DNA of 64,000 nucleotides from Mycolicibacterium tusciae (lineage in GTDB: Bacteria > Actinomycetota > Actinomycetes > Mycobacteriales > Mycobacteriaceae): contig NZ_MVIM01000001.1 in assembly GCF_002086795.1 (NCBI RefSeq), positions 558,001-622,000 of the forward strand, given 5' to 3'. The first letter of the stretch is position 1, and every line of letters starts with the position of its first letter. Of this stretch, positions 61,801 through 64,000 are shown one piece after another. The notes beneath the pieces are model-generated. The model was not told where the DNA came from and did no database searches. It was given only the letters and a program-made list of their open reading frames with translations. A program made the position numbers and the translations under genes.

Positions 61801-62280
61801 GTGTCCGACACGCGCGCCACGTCCCAAACCGTCCGCTACCGCGAACGGCTGATGGTGCCGTGGTGGTGGTGGCTGCCCGGCCTGGGATTGGCGGCGCTGA
61901 TCGCACTCGAGGTCAACCAGGGCGTGCCCGCGATTCCCCTGTGGCTGCCCTACGCCGTATTGCTGCCGGTCGCGGCGGTGGCGCTGTTGATGTTGAGCAG
62001 CACCCAACTGCGCGTGATCGCCGGCGAAGGCGAAACCGAGCTGTGGGTCGGTGACGCACATCTGCCTGTCGGCGTCATCTCCAGGTCTGCCGAAGTTCCG
62101 CGCAGCGCGAAATCGGCGGCACTGGGCCGTCAGCTGGACCCGGCCGCCTACGTCGTGCACAAGGCGTGGATAGGGCCGATGGTTCTGATGGTTCTCGACG
62201 ATCCGGATGATCCGACGCCGTATTGGCTGGTGAGCTCCCGCCACCCCGACCGAGTGCTGGCGGCCCTGCGTAGTTCCTGA
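61801..62280 (+). CDS. DUF3093 membrane protein
   Basis: A 159-residue protein with two hydrophobic segments ([40 protein letters not shown]) near the N-terminus and a cytosolic C-terminal domain ([20 protein letters not shown]). Family DUF3093 (Rv2698), function unknown, conserved in actinobacteria. GTG 61801 is supported by the leaderless promoter. It converges on the DUF4193 gene with 5 bp between stops. Confidence 0.8.
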   Translation: MSDTRATSQTVRYRERLMVPWWWWLPGLGLAALIALEVNQGVPAIPLWLPYAVLLPVAAVALLMLSSTQLRVIAGEGETELWVGDAHLPVGVISRSAEVPRSAKSAALGRQLDPAAYVVHKAWIGPMVLMVLDDPDDPTPYWLVSSRHPDRVLAALRSS

Positions 62281-62285
62281 AGCCG

Positions 62286-62588
62286 TCAAGCGGCGCAATC
62301 GGTGCAGATCATGACGCCGTTCTTCTCGCTGGCGAGCCGACTGCGGTGATGGACCAGGAAGCAGCTCGAGCAGGTGAACTCGTCGGCTTGCTTCGGGATG
62401 ACGCGAACCGACAACTCCTCGCCGGACAGGTCGGCACCGGGCAGTTCGAATGATTCGGCGGATTCGGATTCGTCGACGTCGACCACCGCGGATTGGGCTT
62501 CGTTACGCCGCGCCTTCAGCTCCTCCAGCGAATCTTCCGAAACGTCATCGGTTTCGGTACGCCGCGGGGCGTCGTAATCGGTAGCCAT
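62286..62588 (-). CDS. DUF4193 zinc-ribbon protein
   Basis: A 100-residue protein (Rv2699c position). An acidic linker (DVDESESAESFELPGADLSG) precedes a zinc ribbon with two CxxC pairs (EFTCSSCFLVHHRSRLASEK; VMICTDCAA). ATG 62588 is preceded by GGGGACAGGAA. TTGGTG (62650-62645) and TACAAA (62627-62622), 17 bp apart, form a candidate promoter. Likely interacts with RNA or RNA polymerase, but this is not established from sequence. Confidence 0.82.
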   Translation of the reverse strand: MATDYDAPRRTETDDVSEDSLEELKARRNEAQSAVVDVDESESAESFELPGADLSGEELSVRVIPKQADEFTCSSCFLVHHRSRLASEKNGVMICTDCAA

Positions 62589-62680
62589 TTCCTGTCCCCT
62601 CATCAAACCTTGCAGCGTTGCTTTGTACCAGCGTCGAACGCATCCACCAAATGATTCGTGCCCGGAATGAAACACGTTGC

Positions 62681-62700
62681 ACTGTGATTTACATCACAGT
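62681..62700. promoter_or_regulatory. Perfect CRP-type operator
   Basis: ACTGTGATTTACATCACAGT is a palindrome with 7-bp arms and contains TGTGA-N6-TCACA, the CRP/Rv3676-type consensus. It lies between the divergent DUF4193 and cei genes. Its centre is 61.5 bp from the cei start codon, which appears to be the transcription start. Confidence 0.65.
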
Positions 62701-62739
62701 CTCTTGGATGCCACCTTAAGGTCGCAGCGACGGGACCTC

Positions 62740-62751
62740 TAGAGTGCTCTC
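62740..62751 (+). promoter_or_regulatory. Leaderless -10 of cei
   Basis: TAGAGT (62740-62745) lies 6 bases before GTG 62752, matching TANNNT. No clear -35 is seen, which fits activator dependence. Confidence 0.5.
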
Positions 62752-63408
62752 GTGGTCGCGCAAATCACCGAGGGTACGGCATTCGACAAGCATGGCCGCC
62801 CATTCCGGCGGCGCAATTACCTGCCGGGCATTCTGGCGCTCGTCGCCCTGTCCGTCGTGACGCTGACGATCTGGGTCATCGCCCTGAACCAGCCGGTCGC
62901 GGTGGAGGAGACCGCCGCGTGCAATCCCCCGCCGCCGCCGGCGGACGCGAACAACCCGCCGCCGACGCTCGGCCAGCAGATCACCCGTAGCGAGATGGTC
63001 GACGTCACCCCGGCCAAGCTCGCCGACACCAAGATCAGGGTGCTCAATGCGAGCGGGCAGGGCGGCCAGGCCGCCGAGGTGGCCGGCGCACTTCGCGATC
63101 AGGGCTTCGCCGAGCCGACGGCGGCCAACGACGCCGTGTACGCGAGCGCCCGACTGACATGCCAGGGCCAGATTCGGTTCGGGCCCTCGGGTCGGGCGGC
63201 CGCGGCCGCCGTCTGGCTCGTCGCGCCGTGCACCGAACTGTTCGAAGACGAGCGCACCGATGACACCGTCGACCTGGCGATCGGCACCGAGTTCACCGAA
63301 CTGAGCCACAGCGACGACATCGACGCCGTGCTGGCCAGCCTGCGCCCCGACGCGACGCAGACAGCCGATACGGCACTGCTGGAAAAGATTCACTCCAGCA
63401 CCTGCTAG
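62752..63408 (+). CDS. cei: Envelope integrity protein Cei
   Basis: A 218-residue membrane-anchored protein (Rv2700 position). A short cytosolic N-terminus is followed by one transmembrane segment (LPGILALVALSVVTLTIWVI). The external LytR_C domain is DTKIRVLNASGQGGQAAEVA with RDQGFAEPTAANDA. It contributes to cell-envelope integrity in mycobacteria. The GTG start and TAGAGT upstream suggest a leaderless transcript, possibly under CRP control. Confidence 0.87.
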   Translation: MVAQITEGTAFDKHGRPFRRRNYLPGILALVALSVVTLTIWVIALNQPVAVEETAACNPPPPPADANNPPPTLGQQITRSEMVDVTPAKLADTKIRVLNASGQGGQAAEVAGALRDQGFAEPTAANDAVYASARLTCQGQIRFGPSGRAAAAAVWLVAPCTELFEDERTDDTVDLAIGTEFTELSHSDDIDAVLASLRPDATQTADTALLEKIHSSTC

Positions 63409-63446
63409 GCAGTTAACTCCCTGGCGCCCAACGGGTTTGGGTAAAG

Positions 63447-64000
63447 CTAAACCGCACCCGCCCGGTTCAGCAAAGCCGCAAGCTCGTCGGAGATGCCGGG
63501 TGCACACGCGATGATCAGGCCGGGTGTGCCGTCGCTGGCCGGCAGCCGCAGCGTCGCCCCGGCCTCTGCGGCGATCAACGCGGCCGCGGCCCAGTCCCAC
63601 ACATGCACGCCGTCTTCGTAGTAGGCGTCCAGACCGCCGGCCGCCACCATGCAGAGATCGAGCGCGCACGACCCGAAACGACGGATGTCGCGGACGGCGG
63701 GCAGCACCGCGGTGAGGACTTCGGCCTGCCTTGTCCGCTTCTCAGCGGCATACGAAAAGCCGGTGCCCACCAAGGACATCGACAGTTCGTTGGCGGCACT
63801 GGCCCGAAGCCGCGTCGTCACTCCCCCGTATTGCAGGCCGGCGCCGTGACCCACGGCAGCGGAGTACAGCGCGCCGGTGGCGACGTTCGCGACCGCCCCG
63901 GCCACCGATGCTCCGCCGCGCTGGACGCCGACCGAGACCGCGTATGCCTCGAGGCCGTACACGAAGTTCACGGTGCCGTCGATCGGATCGAGCACCCACG
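63447..64000 (-). CDS. suhB: Inositol-1-monophosphatase SuhB, 5' end outside window
   Basis: A partial gene running off the right edge. It includes the metal-binding motif VLDPIDGTVNFVYGLEAYAV (family D-P-[IL]-D-G-T) and the second motif VHVWDWAAAALIAAEAGATL (WDxAAA). The enzyme makes myo-inositol from its phosphate, feeding phosphatidylinositol and mycothiol synthesis. Corresponds to Rv2701c. The frame remains open to base 64000, so the N-terminal part is missing here. Confidence 0.87.
   Translation of the reverse strand, partial: WVLDPIDGTVNFVYGLEAYAVSVGVQRGGASVAGAVANVATGALYSAAVGHGAGLQYGGVTTRLRASAANELSMSLVGTGFSYAAEKRTRQAEVLTAVLPAVRDIRRFGSCALDLCMVAAGGLDAYYEDGVHVWDWAAAALIAAEAGATLRLPASDGTPGLIIACAPGISDELAALLNRAGAV

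Overview
The window looks like chromosome of a mycobacterium, probably an environmental or fast-growing Mycobacterium/Mycolicibacterium. It is GC-rich with many GTG and TTG starts, and it carries aftC, hemE-hemG-hemQ, cei, DUF3093, DUF3159, DUF3710, DUF4193, ceoB/ceoC, an MPT63-like secreted protein and an F420-dependent oxidoreductase. From about 17.9 kb to the right edge, gene order follows M. tuberculosis Rv2669-Rv2701c as I remember it (GNAT, zapE, ribD, protease-like lipoprotein, aftC, msrB, hemQ, hemY, hemE, DUF3000, RNase D, dxs, ABC exporter, TrmA-like, APC, ceoB, ceoC, DUF3159, OB-fold, hydrolase, DUF3710, dut, DUF3093, DUF4193, cei, suhB). Several insertions break that order.

Left block (edge to 11109): an integrated phage-like or satellite-like element. 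Its right boundary is a 25-bp tRNA 3'-end duplicate (11085-11109), the expected attR of an element inserted in a tRNA gene, probably tRNA-Val. Reading leftward from it are a tyrosine integrase, a small overlapping gene, an excisionase-type HTH gene, a PrimPol, a DUF3987 helicase-like ATPase, five small unknown genes and a large terminase. Beyond the terminase, at the far end, sit an EVE/PUA-like gene and a UvrD-like helicase that runs off the left edge; these look like cargo and may be anti-phage. No capsid gene is visible in the window.

11.1-18.4 kb: a variable host segment. It holds an NTF2-like protein under a palindromic operator, small secreted proteins, an AraC regulator divergent from an SRPBCC protein, a Clp_N/HTH protein behind a four-half-site operator, an ECF sigma factor coupled to ogt, a PPOX oxidoreductase, an MPT63-like protein and a GNAT enzyme.

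18.4-45 kb: conserved core with zapE, ribD-like, aftC, msrB, the heme genes (hemE-hemG-hemQ, followed here by a malic enzyme), RNase D, a PhoD-like phosphatase and dxs. Between aftC and msrB lies the most striking feature: a kinase-like phosphotransferase two bases upstream of an 8.2-kb gene for a 2726-residue protein. That protein joins zinc ribbons, a class III nucleotide cyclase, a STAND/AAA ATPase and a helical region to six tandem NTF2-like double-domain repeats with an exact 275-residue period.

45-64 kb: nhaA, two ABC exporters (one with its permease frameshifted at a run of eight G), a GbsR/MarR-type regulator, a TrmA-like RNA methyltransferase, a probable potassium module (APC transporter plus ceoB/ceoC), an MFS pump, and the dut-cei-suhB block. 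A perfect CRP-type palindrome lies between DUF4193 and cei. Several host genes appear to be leaderless, with a TANNNT -10 element 6-8 bases before an ATG or GTG start.
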